A stretch of DNA of 64,000 nucleotides, taken from Amyelois transitella. Its lineage: Eukaryota; Arthropoda; Insecta; Lepidoptera; Pyralidae. Under the pieces are notes generated by a model. That model was not told the origin of the DNA. It was given only the letters and a program-made list of their open reading frames with translations, and searched no databases. Position 1 is the first letter of the stretch. Every line of letters begins with the position of its first letter. Below, piece by piece: positions 20,302 through 30,122 of this stretch. The position numbers and the translations under genes are program-made. Location of the stretch: the NCBI RefSeq assembly GCF_032362555.1, contig NC_083536.1, forward strand, positions 9,982,001-10,046,000, read 5' to 3'.

Positions 20302-21280
20302 TTAATACGTCGGGCTCTGCCCGCCAGCGGCGGAGTGAGTGTTCAAACTCAGGTTTGACACATTCTCTACGACCTGACTAGCGGGCCGCTGACTAGTGCA
20401 CGCGCACTCGACTCGAGTTAAAGAATCAGTTTTACCGACTTGCAAAGTTTGGAAATGAGTTTTTCTTTTAAAAGAATTTTGCTCAGAATTATGCACCTTA
20501 TCGAAATGCAACAAAGTATGATGCCGCTTGTTACATAATCCGCAAACAGCTGACGAATTACAATTGGAAACAGTGTGGTTTAATCCACAACAGTTAACAC
20601 AACCGTTCTTAGATTTAATAAAATCATATCTACTTTTAGGTGAATCTAAATTGCGGAAAGATGAACAGTGATACAACGCATGCCTATTGCCATGACAACA
20701 AGGGCATTTCTCAAGTGACACGGAACCAACAGTGTTATCACTATGAGACAACAACGTGTACGTATTCTTCTTACGCGAATTATTAGAAGACTGAGAAAGA
20801 GGTTTATTGACGTTCGAATTTTTAGAGCTTAAATTAATTGAACGTTGTCATATTTTAACTTGATCACGAATAAATGTAATTAAATCATCAGAGGACGGTA
20901 TTTCTTTCTCACGTACCGATAATTCGAAAGCTTGTAAAGATTGTGTGTCTAAATTACGTAATGCACAATTAAGGAAAATAAAATCAGACAATTCCGAAAT
21001 CCCTTACTGTTTTAATGCCAATATAGAAGCAGAGTATTTCTCAATGAATATCTCTAAGCTATGTGCAGTAAAAGAAGTATTTTTTAAATCAAAAATATTA
21101 GACAAATAATGTGCACCTAGCGTGTGTTTGTCCTGGTATCGTTTAACTAAGCTATCCCATATTATTCTATAAGTTTCGCCAGAAGGTACGATTCCGGCCG
21201 TGATCTTGAGGACGTTGTGCGTTAATTTACCTATTAAATTATTGCACCCGCTGAGAATCTGACACTTGAGTATTATTGTG
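20302..21280 (-). pseudogene. BEL-B gag, C-terminal part with zinc knuckles
   Basis: From the mariner junction (21280) the frame reads CQILSGCNNLIGKLTHNVLK, then YRIIWDSLVKRYQDKHTLGAHYL and LEIFIEKYSASILALKQ, the BEL/Pao gag domain. A stop near 21002 and another near 20847 interrupt FLNCALRNLDTQSLQAFE and ITFIRDQVK. It continues into three Cys-rich knuckles: CPCCHGNRHALYHC, CVNCCGLNHTVSNC and CGLCNKRHHTLLH. It ends at the R1 5' end near 20330. Upstream, across mariner copy 1, it joins in frame to the N-terminal half. Confidence 0.88.
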
Positions 21281-21282
21281 TA

Positions 21283-22603
21283 CATTCAGTCAGAAAAGTA
21301 TCGGGAATGGATTATTTATTTATGGTTCCAAATTCAAATTTTTGTTTTTTTTGTTGTTGTTAGATTGGCACAACTGTTTTCCATTTTGGCGCGGAGTTTG
21401 AGTTGCATCTGTTGTTTACATTAAATACAGTGCTATTTTTAGTTATATCATATCTAGTGTATATTGCTAATTTCATAATGGATAAGAACATCGAACAAAG
21501 AGTTTGTCTTAAATTTTGCATTGCCAATGGAATATCGTGTTCGGAGTCACTGAAAATGTTACAGAAGGCTTACGGTGAATCGACTTTATCAAAAACTCGT
21601 GCTTATGAGTAGTACAAAGCGTTCAAAAGCGGTCGAGATGTGATGGAAGATTTGCCTCGCTCTGGTAGGCCATCAACGTCTGCAACTGAAGTTAACATCG
21701 CAAAAGTGAAGGAAATAGTGACTGAAAATCCTCATTCAACTTTGAGAGAGATAGCCACCGAACTTTCTGTATCTCACGAGTCGATCCGTACCATTTTAAC
21801 TAATAATTTGGGTATGAAACATGTTGCCGCTCGGCTAGTCCCAAAAGACCTGAATTTTTTTCAAAAACTCAATCGCATGAGAGTCGCTGAGGACATGCTA
21901 GAACGAGTCAATTCCGACCCAACATTCATGAAACGCATTGTTACTGGTGACGAGACGTGGGTTTACGAGTTTGACATGCAAACTAGTCAACAAGCTTCGG
22001 AGTGGCGCCTTCCAACTGAACCGAAACCGAAAAAACCACGCCAAAGTCGTTCAAAAGTCAAAGTCATGTTGACTGTTTTCTTTGACTATCGCGGTGTTGT
22101 GCACTCGGAATTCTTGCCGGAAGGTCAAACCGTAAATAAGGAATATTATTTGAGTGTTATGCGGCGTTTAAGAGAGCAAATCCGACGAAAAAGGCCAGAT
22201 TTGTGGAAAGAAAATTCTTGGATTTTGCACCATGATAATGCACCTTCGCACAAGGCCATCATTGTGAACGAATTTTTAACCAAACACTCAACAAATACCA
22301 TCGAGCAACCACCATATTCACCAGATATGGCTCCAGCCGACTTTTTTCTTTTTCCTAAACTCAAATTACCACTTCGTGGCACCCGTTTTCAATCGGTAGA
22401 AGACATAAAAGAGAATTCGCGGCGAGAACTGACCTCAATTCCGGAAACAGCGTTTAAAACATGTTTTGATGATTGGATTATTCGTTGGCGTAAGTGTATC
22501 GTTTCTAAAGGAGCATATTTTGAAGGTGATAAAATAAATTTGGATGAATAACAAACAGTTTGTGTATTATTGATCTTTTCCTGCTACTTTCTTGACAGAG
22601 TAG
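21283..22603 (+). mobile_element. mariner-family transposon, copy 1, inside BEL-B gag
   Basis: 1321 bp flanked by TA at 21281-21282 and 22604-22605. The termini are imperfect inverted repeats of about 28 bp (CATTCAGTCAGAAAAGTATCG against CTACTCTGTCAAGAAAGTAGC). Removing the element and one TA restores the BEL-B gag frame (FKSNI into YTIILKC). It is about 99% identical to copy 2 (30123-31442); I count roughly nine differences. Confidence 0.95.
21478..22551 (+). pseudogene. mariner transposase, copy 1, nonsense at codon 45
   Basis: The likely start is MDKNIEQRV at 21478, giving 357 aa if uninterrupted. The N-terminal helix-turn-helix DNA-binding region covers about residues 1-110 (GRPSTSAT linker, TLREIATELSVSHESIRTIL). 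Catalytic residues of the DD34D triad: TGDETWVYEF, HHDNAPSH, and the Asp of YSPDMAPADFF, 34 residues after the second. TAG at 21610-21612 replaces the TGG (Trp) seen in copy 2, so this copy is broken only there as far as I can see. Confidence 0.93.
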
Positions 22604-22609
22604 TATATT

Positions 22610-23034
22610 AGATTTAAATGACTCATAAAAATTAGGCCAGTTCTCAGTACGTCCATCGAAACTAGGGATCTCAACGGCAGGAAGTTTAATATGAGTTTTC
22701 TGATTACATTTTGATATCGTGGGCTCCTTGACCTTGACCTCGTCATTCACGTTATTACGAACACGTTTGATACGACAGTACAGATCGTCAAAGACGGCCA
22801 ACTCTTGATAATTAGGAACAAATTTAGGGTTTCATCGATTAGTTTTTCAAAATCATTACGCATATCGTCAACTGTCTTTGACGTGGCCATGAAACTTTCA
22901 CAGGATTTTAATGTGTAACTAGTTACCTTCTTTGAAAATTCAAATATATCACTAATACGGGAAAAAAGCATTTGTTTTTTTGAATTCAAAAGGGAAATTT
23001 CGGGATTCATCTCCATTTTATCGGATGAAGCCAT
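22610..23034 (-). pseudogene. BEL-B gag, N-terminal part
   Basis: Starts MASSDKMEMNPEISLLNSKKQ at 23034, with a helical region (ISDIFEFSKKVTSYTLKSCESF) typical of BEL gag. A frameshift near 22805 leads to AVFDDLYCRIKRVRN, then IKLPAVEIPSFDGRTENWPNFYESFKSNI, the conserved L-P-x-F-x-G gag motif, ending at the mariner insertion. Confidence 0.88.
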
Positions 23035-24047
23035 TATGTAGGTAGAAATGAAATAAATAAAGTCTTGTGGTATTTTACAAAACCAGTAAATAATTATTAT
23101 TGATTATTTCGGTATGAAATAATATCAGAAAACCGTAAATAACGTTAAGGGGAAATGCTAAAAATTATGCAATTATGACAAATTTTATAATATGACGACA
23201 GGTGAAATCCCTTTGTTGAATTTCCGTACCAATAATTACGTACGAATACTCAACTAGGTATTTCCTACCTAATATGCATAAATTATCCTAATAGGAATGA
23301 TATTTAATAAAGATGGAATAGTATTTAAATGAGAAATGCTAATAATTATGCACTTTCTTTGGAAAACAAAATGGCGGTCGCACTAAAGAATTTACGTGCC
23401 AATTATAGTTACGCACTATATTTCAAAAGATTGACCTAAACCAGTTCGTATCCGTACTCGAATGGACCAAATAAATTAATGGATAGCCCGTGTAAATAGG
23501 GCCTATCCTGCGGGGAGCGTAACCGAAAAAAAAGTATGGGAAAAGGGAATGGAAAAATATGATATTGTTCAAGGCTAGACGACCGTATACTAGGCAGTTT
23601 AAAAGTATTCACCAACATCCACCGTGCAGAAGAAATCCTCGCAGTGAGGCTGACCAGGGCTTTGGGAGGCTTCTAGGTTTTGCCGGCCAGCTATTGTAAA
23701 GTCCGTGAATAACACTGACTACACCAATTGTCTGTATGTCCACTTCACAAATCGAAGTAATTTATTACTAACGACTAAAGAAAACTCATAAACTAACAGT
23801 TCCAGTCGAAAGTCAATTAAAATAACGGAGAGAGAAAAAAACTCGGAAGATTCCGACATTAAAAATTTTGACATAACGTTATTTTAAAAACAACACACTA
23901 CCGCTCATGTGGCCAGTCAGACGATAACCAACGAGGCATTCCGCATTAGGTTTTAGTAGAGATACCTCGCCACTACCTAGATGGCGCTAGCCTTGAATGA
24001 AGATCCTAAAGATATGGGTAAATAGAATAATAATGAAAAGAAGGGAC
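23035..24047 (-). other. BEL-B leader and probable 5' LTR
   Basis: No reading frame. On the minus strand an AATAAA near 23765 and a possible LTR end TTTACA near 23695 precede about 650 bp of leader before gag. The LTR would run from about 24045 to 23695, but there is no 3' copy to compare and its start is not fixed. The upstream boundary is where BEL-C gag sequence stops (near 24050). Confidence 0.4.
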
Positions 24048-24735
24048 TTATCGGTCCAACCATAATGTGAGATTAGCCGTCGTGTCTCTAGTGAGCGGCG
24101 TAAAGTTAAGCATTTTATCAAAGTACCTACACGCCAGAGTTCTATTATCGTGATATTTGTCGATTAAACTTTGCCAAACTACCGCGTTATTAGCAGATGT
24201 AATAGGTAGTTGTTTAACTATATTTAAAGCTGAATCTTTAACGCATGACAGTAAATAATGAAATTTATCAATGTCAGTAAAGTTTCGGTTATAAACTAAT
24301 GATACAAACGTGTCATAAAAGGTTGTCCAATTTTTAAATTTGACCGTCAAATTGAAATAATTTTATTTTAGGTGATGCTGGAACCACTAAATCCTTTTTT
24401 ACTGAATAATCTACTGGAAAATTATCTGTCTTGTATTTATTTACGATTAATTGACATGCATTGTACATCTCGTCGAAAGTTTCGAGTTCACGATTATTTA
24501 ATTTTGCCTTCGGTTGTTTTTGTAATTCTAGTTCGTATAAATCAAAAATGGCCATTTCAAATCGCCTCCGAACACTTTCCATATCGGAGAATTGGACCAA
24601 AAATGAAGGCAATCGATCTAAGTTACTCTCAATCTTTCCAGACATATCATATATACGTTGCATTTTAATGAAAAGATATTCTTTTTTTGCTAACAATGTA
24701 TTTATTTTAATTTGCAAAGTTTCGCTTTCCGCCAT
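24048..24735 (-). pseudogene. BEL-C gag, N-terminal half, one frameshift
   Basis: Starts MAESETLQIKINTLLAKKEYLF at 24735 with the helical BEL gag N-terminus, then LVVPASPKIKLFQFDGQ (the P-x-I-x-L-x-x-F-x-G motif). A frameshift near 24345 leads to VKFKNWTTFYDTFVSLVYNR, FHYLLSCVKDSALNIVKQLP and WQSLIDKYHDNRTLACRYFDKML. It stops being gag-like near 24050, where the BEL-B LTR region starts. It differs from the BEL-B gag, and may be the 5' end of the element whose 3' end is BEL-A, with BEL-B inserted between; that link is inference only. Confidence 0.85.
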
Positions 24736-24843
24736 GTTGATTACACTTCCTCAACAAAAAGCAAAAGTAGGTATGGCTCAAAATAATATTAATCTTGGCT
24801 CGAAGAACACGGATAAAGGAGATAAATTAGAGTAGGTATGTAA

Positions 24844-24904
24844 CAAATTTCATTGGGGATTTGTCCAACCCGGGCAGGGTTGGACAAATCCCCAATGAAA
24901 TTTG
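24844..24904. repeat. Perfect hairpin with 28-bp arms
   Basis: Arm 1 is 24844-24871, arm 2 is 24877-24904, exact reverse complements, with a 5-nt loop GGGCA. It lies upstream of BEL-C gag in unassigned DNA. Such a structure would fold in RNA or extrude as a cruciform. Confidence 0.95.
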
Positions 24905-24947
24905 AGTACGACTCACCTTTTCTCTGCACGGCAGATTTCCCAGTTCC

Positions 24948-24965
24948 ACACGGAGGCCTCCGTGT
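24948..24965. repeat. 18-bp perfect palindrome
   Basis: ACACGGAGGCCTCCGTGT is its own reverse complement. It lies 44 bp to the right of the 28-bp-arm hairpin. Confidence 0.9.
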
Positions 24966-26121
24966 AATTGAAGATATACCACACACACAACTCTGTCCAA
25001 AATCACTTAAAACAAAATTTATTAAAAGTTTCGATGGTGATTGCGAGCGCGCTTGAAGCAGACTAAACTAGCGCCACTTTTTCTCTCGGTGGCTAAAACT
25101 GATACTTTCTACCACACATTAGTCCGGTGGCGCCCTCAGCATTCAAAAAGGAAATTTACCACAGATTAAATACGAAACAACTACATATATTATTTATTTA
25201 TTTTTAATTTATTTTTGTAACAGATCTGTGACGCGGACTTAAATATTCAAGTGTAGATGCAGCATTTGGAGGTGCATCACATATAGTAGATAGTTTTATC
25301 TGTCCTATGCTTCGGGTACAACAGCGGCAGAGGTGGAAGGCAGCTCTACGATAGATAATCCCAGATGTTGAAGGCAGGTCTATCATGGGTAAAACTGCAT
25401 CAGACATAGATGGCAAGATGGAGGGGCTAGACTGTAACAGGAAAAAAAATAAAGTTATTATAAAATCACTTACCTTAATTATTTCGATGAATGTCACTTT
25501 TATTTTTTAATTCACAGTTCAATTTTGTTAATGTTATTTTACTGATCATAGACTTAATTCATGTAATTTTAACTGTACACTATTATTTTATTAAGCGTGT
25601 TAGAATAATCTATAGCGAATGCTTAATATAATGTTTGTAAGTTAATTGACGTCGTTGTAGAAAATGCAGCACTGAAGTTTGTGACGTCACGGATTCGCGT
25701 GCGAGTGGATACCTCTGCAATTAGTGCTGTCTGTAAAAATAGTAAATAGTCTCTCTTCTCTGCATTATTACGTTCATACGTTAGTTTTGTGTGCTAAGCT
25801 GTAGAGTGAGTGTGCGCAGCCGTATTCCTGCCCTATAAAGTGTATTAGTGTGAGCAGTCTAGATTGCGGCAACTTATTGCACTAACAATTTATCGGAGGG
25901 TAACTTTTACATTTTGTTGGGTGAATAATTAAAACAATTTCAAGGGTAATTTTATTGGATAATTAACAAAAGGAGCAAACAGTGGATGCATTATGTACTA
26001 AATTCTCATAAATAAGTTAAAATTATACACGGTACATATACGGGACTCGCCAAACCAATAACGCCATCTATTGAGACCCTGAAGCACTACAATTATAAAC
26101 ATTAAGATTTGTGATAATTAA
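24966..26121. other. Unassigned DNA and 5' leader of LINE-J
   Basis: No recognisable gene apart from the small minus-strand frame at 25204-25497. The right part, from about 25640, is less AT-rich and runs into LINE-J ORF1, so it is probably the LINE-J 5' UTR and internal promoter. I see no confident promoter motif. Confidence 0.4.
25204..25497 (-). other. Unrecognised small frame with a possible short intron
   Basis: A minus-strand frame of 97 codons. Its core, IDLPSTSGIIYRRAAFHLC followed by RCCTRSIGQIKL, has a small Cys cluster that matches no family I know. Within it a GTAAGT (near 25474) and a T-rich tract ending TTACAG (near 25433) look like splice sites of an approximately 43-bp intron, which is shorter than usual insect introns. 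It may be an exon of a decayed transposon or nothing at all. Confidence 0.2.
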
Positions 26122-27188
26122 ATGAATTTTGCAATGGCTAAGTGTGGAGCTTGTGGAAAATATCTATCCGCTACGGGTACTGTGGGATGTACACAATGCC
26201 CTCGCATGTACCACAAGGGATGCGTTGCGATACCAGAGGCAAATACACCCAAAGAATGGGTGTGCCCGGAATGTAAAAAGTAGCAGCGCAAGGGGGATAA
26301 CAGCTCTACGCCTGTAAAGGGTGTTTGCGGGAGCCTACACATTGGACTGGATGCCTCAGTTGCTGGTCCGAGCTTACCACTTCCTTCCGTGTCTCTCACG
26401 CCTACAGCTGATTTCGAGTCGCACAGCTTGCGGCTAGAATTGAAGAAGTTCATGGGGGAAATAGGGGAGATGCGCAGAAATATGGAGGGGATAAAGGAGA
26501 CCAAAACCTACGTGTCCGGTATATATGACACCTTAAATTTAAACCTTTCGCGGCTCAACGATAGGTTGGATAGTTTTGATCAGCGGTTGGGGGCCCTTGA
26601 GGGAAGGGTGGATGGAGCGGGGAGTGAGAGGAGCTCTGAGCTAGAAGGAACAGTTGCTCAACTGAAGTCTGATCTTAATGACCGCGATCAGAATGCCTTG
26701 CTCTCCGATCTTGACATCGGACAACTCCCTGAGGTGAAGGGTGAGAACATTTACCACACGGTGACGGTCCTGGCTGCCAAACTCGGAATCACCCTTGAGG
26801 AGCGGGAAGTCGTGTTCGCCGAGCGGGTGGGGGCGGCGGTGCACGCGGGCGGGTCGCCGGCGGGCGGCGGCGGCGGCGAGAGGGCGCGCGGGCGGCGCGC
26901 CGGCAGACGCGCGACGCGCTGTTGCAGGCTGCGCGGGTACGGCGCAACATCACCACTGCAGACTTCGGACACGACGGGCCGCCTCGTAGGGTTTACATTA
27001 ACGAGCGACTGACACGGGTTAACCGCCTTCTTTTCCACAATGTCAGGGAAGCATGTCGTAAGCAGCTCTGGCGCTATTCCTGGACGAGGCGAGGTCGCAT
27101 ATATGCGCGGCAAGATGATGGTAAACAAGCTTACCTCATCCGCACCGATACCGACCTTACCCGTGTTTTTGGATGCCCTGTCGTTTGA
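26122..27188 (+). pseudogene. LINE-J ORF1: PHD finger, coiled coil, FP_C-like domain
   Basis: Starts ATG at 26122. Residues 8-50 are a PHD-type finger (KCGACGKYL, GCTQCPRMYHKGC, WVCPECKK: C-C-C-C-H-C-C-C order). TAG at 26281-26283 (codon 54) interrupts the frame, which reopens at once. A coiled coil follows (LRLELKKFMGEIGEMRRNME and on), then the RNA-binding domain (LPEVKGENIYHTVTVLAAKLG). In the very GC-rich tract at 26820-26930 the frame shifts, and the domain continues as ADFGHDGPPRRVYINERLT to IRTDTDLTRVF, ending at 27188. This domain layout fits ORF1 of CR1/Jockey-type LINEs. Confidence 0.85.
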
Positions 27189-27754
27189 TGCGTCCCCTTA
27201 TTTAAATTTTTGTAATAAGTCTTATAACTGTGCGATTAGAGTTTTGTGTGCTTGCTGTATGTGTGTTGGTGGGAACTCGACCGATCTGCATTTTAACTGT
27301 TCAATTTGGGCCTTGTGTCTATGTGTTTTTTTATGGGTTATAATATTACATATCTCAATCTATGAGCATCATTTTTTCCTCAATTATTTCTGCTTCTATA
27401 AAATTTCTATACATTTTTTATTATGTAACAATTATAGCGGGGCGAGATTGAGAAGTAAAAGCCAACTACGGGATAACAACTTTACTTCGGTAACTTATAA
27501 AAAGAAATACAAAACTCGCTCGCTAATAAGAGGTGCATACCGCACCGGTCCGCGCGTTGTTTAAAGACTGACTTGTCCAATGAGGCGCACGGGCTGTCCT
27601 TGACGTGGGCGCTGGGAACGGCGTAGTATGGACGAGGGGGGCGGAGAGTGACGCGATGTCTCCCCGGAAGGGCCTACAATGTTGCCCGCTATATCTTGCC
27701 CACTATACAATTTAATTAAGTTGTGTGACATACAAAGTGTGATAATCTTTAGCC
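27189..27754 (+). other. Spacer between LINE-J ORF1 and ORF2
   Basis: About 570 bp with no LINE-like coding. It is longer than usual between two LINE ORFs. A frame through 27040-27564 shows no recognisable domain. Confidence 0.5.
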
Positions 27755-28460
27755 ATGATTAATAAACATCTCAAAATTAGTTTGTTTAACCCGGGCTCAT
27801 TGGGTGCAAACCATGATAATCTCATTGCAGCTATTGATCGGTATGGTATGGATATTTTGGCAATTAATGAAACCTGGTTGTTTGATGGTGAGGATTCCCG
27901 TGCTCCTCAAATATCTGGATACAGGCTCCGTCACACTCCGAGGCTTGTTCCTCGGAACAACAACCGAGGTGGTGGTGTTGGCTTTTATATCAGGCGGAAC
28001 GTAACAGCGCGCGCTTGTCCGCACCCGGTGGATCCCGCCCACTCCCTTGTTGAACAAATGTGGCTTAGAATGACTGTCAACGGCAGAAGGATTATTATTG
28101 GCACTGCTTATCGGCCTGAGTGGACAAATCTGGATACTTTTTTGGATGCCTTGACTGACTCCATTACCTCATTTCAAGGTTATGATAGCATAATTCTGTT
28201 GGGTGACTTTAATGTGGATCTGTTGAATGAAAAAGATTGGAAATCAGTTAAACTCAACATTTTCCTTAGATACAATAATTTGACTCAACTTGTGACCTTG
28301 CCTACGCATTTTACTGACCATTCACAAAAACTCTTAGATGTAATCTGCACAGACCTGCCGGCCAGGAACTTAGTTTTGGACAACATGGGACATGATAATG
28401 GCCATTGTATGCTAGTGTGCGAGTTTAACATAAAAAGCGAGAAACTTAAGCCCTTCATTC
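27755..28460 (+). pseudogene. LINE-J ORF2 endonuclease domain
   Basis: Starts MINKHLKISLFNPGSLGANHD (Asn of the first strand), with LAINETWL (catalytic Glu), RGGGVGFYIRRNV, IIIGTAYRPEW, SIILLGDFNVDLL (GDFN) and THFTDHSQKLLDVICTDLP. The final SDH motif reads GHDNGH, a departure that may lower activity or be a family variant. The domain breaks at 28460 exactly at the TTAA of the piggyBac-like element: KPFIL continues as KYRPKRN on the far side. Confidence 0.9.
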
Positions 28461-28748
28461 TTAACCCTGCAGTGGTCGCGCACCTAATCGAGACAAGAGT
28501 GGTCGCGCGGACTACATACGTAGTCCATATTCAAAATGAAATAACTTTTGTTTTTTTTATATAATTTATTTATTTTACTTATGGAATTATAATCAGTATA
28601 GTTTTCTTGACTATATAAAATAAAATAAAAACTTAGATGTCAACTCTTTTTTATATTAATTAAACAAAAACAAAAATACTTCTCTAAATTGGCACAATAA
28701 TCACAGCTTTGATTGATTGAGATCACATTTAAATATAATAATAAAAAT

Positions 28749-29034
28749 TAATCATTCATAGCATTTTCTACACAGGAAAGACACATAATCTTGGAATGAT
28801 CTCCACAAAAAAACTTCTTGCAGGCAGTGCACGACTTTCAAGTATTTTTATTGCGAGCTCTTCTATAGTCGTGGCAACGGCGCCTACATTGCTCGACGTC
28901 GCCTCTGAAGCTGGTGCTTGTCTTTTTTGGTCCGTAATACCTAGAAAATCTTTAATTTTTATTGTCAAAGACCTCGGTTTCAAGATGGTTTCATCCAACC
29001 CAAAGATAAGTCGATCAGGAAGTCCCGACGGCAT
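28749..29034 (-). pseudogene. piggyBac-type transposase C-terminus with Cys-rich domain
   Basis: The minus strand reads LPDRLIFGLDETILKPRSL to VATTIEELAIKILESR, then after a frameshift near 28840 a Cys-rich domain: CTACKKFFCGDHSKIMCLSC, with C-x2-C, C-x-x-H and C-x2-C spacing like the DNA-binding zinc domain at the end of piggyBac transposases. The stop is at 28749-28751. The catalytic Asp residues are not present. It could be a source of a DNA-binding peptide, but nothing here shows expression. Confidence 0.75.
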
Positions 29035-29145
29035 ATATTTTCATAATTTTTATTTGCTGTGTAAATACATAATGCATTTGGTGCACTCAAGTTTAGTAAA
29101 TTGAAGAACACCGTTAGAGGCCATCTTCTAGAGTTTCTCGAAACG

Positions 29146-29445
29146 TCATACAAAGAACATTTTATCAACAAAAAACACTATGTTGCCTCCGGGTTCTTCC
29201 TCTGTTTTGAGGAAGCGTTTTAGACCACACTGTGTTATCAACTCCTGTGTAATATTCATTACGCCATCGTCTTTGCTGAGGTGGTTCCTCATCTTCAGAG
29301 CTTTCACCCGACCCTTCTCCTCTAATATCTTGTTCCTGCTCTGATCTACTTCCTCGACCGACCTAGACTCAGCTTGATAATTGTCGATGTCGGCATCAAC
29401 TTCTCTCAACCACACCTCTATTTGTGCAGCTTGTCGATAATCCAT
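29146..29445 (-). pseudogene. Putative N-terminal remnant of the piggyBac-like transposase
   Basis: A 99-codon frame starting MDYRQAAQIEVWLREVDADID, acidic and helical, with VEEVDQSRNKILEEKGRVKAL. It lies inside the piggyBac-like element upstream of the C-terminal remnant and on the same strand. An acidic N-terminus is usual for piggyBac transposases, but the family match is by position only. Confidence 0.45.
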
Positions 29446-29804
29446 TTTTATCCTAAAAATATAATGTTAAATTAATTTATAGTAAAATAACATAAATCAA
29501 AAATATTTATATTACATATTTACATCAATTTATACATAAAATAAATTAAAACAAAAAAAATATGAACTGAAAAAATACTTACGTAATTGGTCGCACGGAC
29601 TACATGTGTAGTCCAGGAACTTTGCGGAGCTAGTATTGCTACATCCGCGTGTGACCGGCGCTCGTGCTGCACTGTGAACGTTCCGCGATTAGTCATTTGA
29701 AAGTACCTAGCGGCACAAGAACCTAACGTGTAGCGTTTAAGAAATAAAACTGATTTTGTATCAGTGGACTACATATGTAGTCCGCGCGACCACTGCAGGG
29801 TTAA

Positions 29805-30120
29805 ATACAGACCTAAAAGGAATATTTGTATGGACAATTTTAATAGGGATCTCAACAATCTGAACTGGAAACATTTGTTGAGCCTTGATAATGTGAATGA
29901 TATGGTGTCTTATTTTAATACTTTGCTAGTTTCTTTATTTGACCTTCATGCGCCTATATCAACGGTTATTATCAGGGATCGCACTCATCCATGGATCACT
30001 GAAACAGTTTAGTTGATGATGAAGCTGCGAGATGATGCATTAAATGCTTACCGTGAAACAGGATTAGAGAGTAAGAAAGTGTACTACAAAAACCTGAAAT
30101 CTTTGGTGAAACAGGCTTTA
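29805..30120 (+). pseudogene. LINE-J ORF2 linker between endonuclease and RT
   Basis: Continues in frame from the endonuclease: KYRPKRNICMDNFNRDLNNL, then LFDLHAPISTVIIRDRTHPWI and, after TAG at 30010-30012, LMMKLRDDALNAYRETG to KNLKSLVKQAL. LHAP and PWIT are typical of LINE linkers. It ends at the TA of mariner copy 2. Confidence 0.85.
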
Positions 30121-30122
30121 TA

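Larger units (their letters stand above)
16672..20330 (-). mobile_element. R1-clade LINE with internal RT deletion, inside BEL-B
   Basis: GC-rich minus-strand element: ORF1 gag with three CCHC knuckles (20268-18610), ORF2 overlapping by TAATG (start 18610), a structured 3' UTR (16905-16690) and a poly(A) tail (T run at 16674-16687 on the plus strand). The endonuclease is joined directly to the C-terminal zinc domain near 17385, so the whole RT domain is gone. It resembles the R1/SART/TRAS group, but it is not in 28S rDNA or telomeric repeats here. No target duplication could be recognised, and the BEL-B protease is missing at the insertion point. Confidence 0.85.
14407..24045 (-). mobile_element. 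BEL/Pao element BEL-B with nested R1 and mariner
   Basis: Minus-strand order: 5' LTR/leader (about 24045-23035), gag (23034-20302, split by mariner copy 1), then the R1-clade LINE (16672-20330), RT/RNase H (16670-15187) and the integrase N-terminal part (15186-14407). The aspartic protease and part of the RT palm are missing. The 3' half of integrase and the 3' LTR are lost where Gypsy-E begins. The left end overlaps in content with BEL-A, so these are two separate BEL copies. Confidence 0.8.
28465..29800 (-). mobile_element. piggyBac-like element, 1336 bp, internally deleted
   Basis: The target duplication TTAA is at 28461-28464 and 29801-29804, and the 17-bp terminal inverted repeats CCCTGCAGTGGTCGCGC are perfect. 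TTAA with CCC-starting ends is the hallmark of piggyBac. Excision restores the LINE-J frame. A palindromic motif (GGACTACATAYGTAGTCC type) occurs three times near the ends (28509-28526, 29597-29614, 29766-29783). Transposase N- and C-terminal remnants are on the minus strand; the central catalytic domain is missing. Confidence 0.9.

Noticed and set aside
28796..29104. A plus-strand 102-codon frame in the piggyBac-like element
   Set aside because: It is antisense to the transposase C-terminus, whose Cys-rich motif is on the minus strand.
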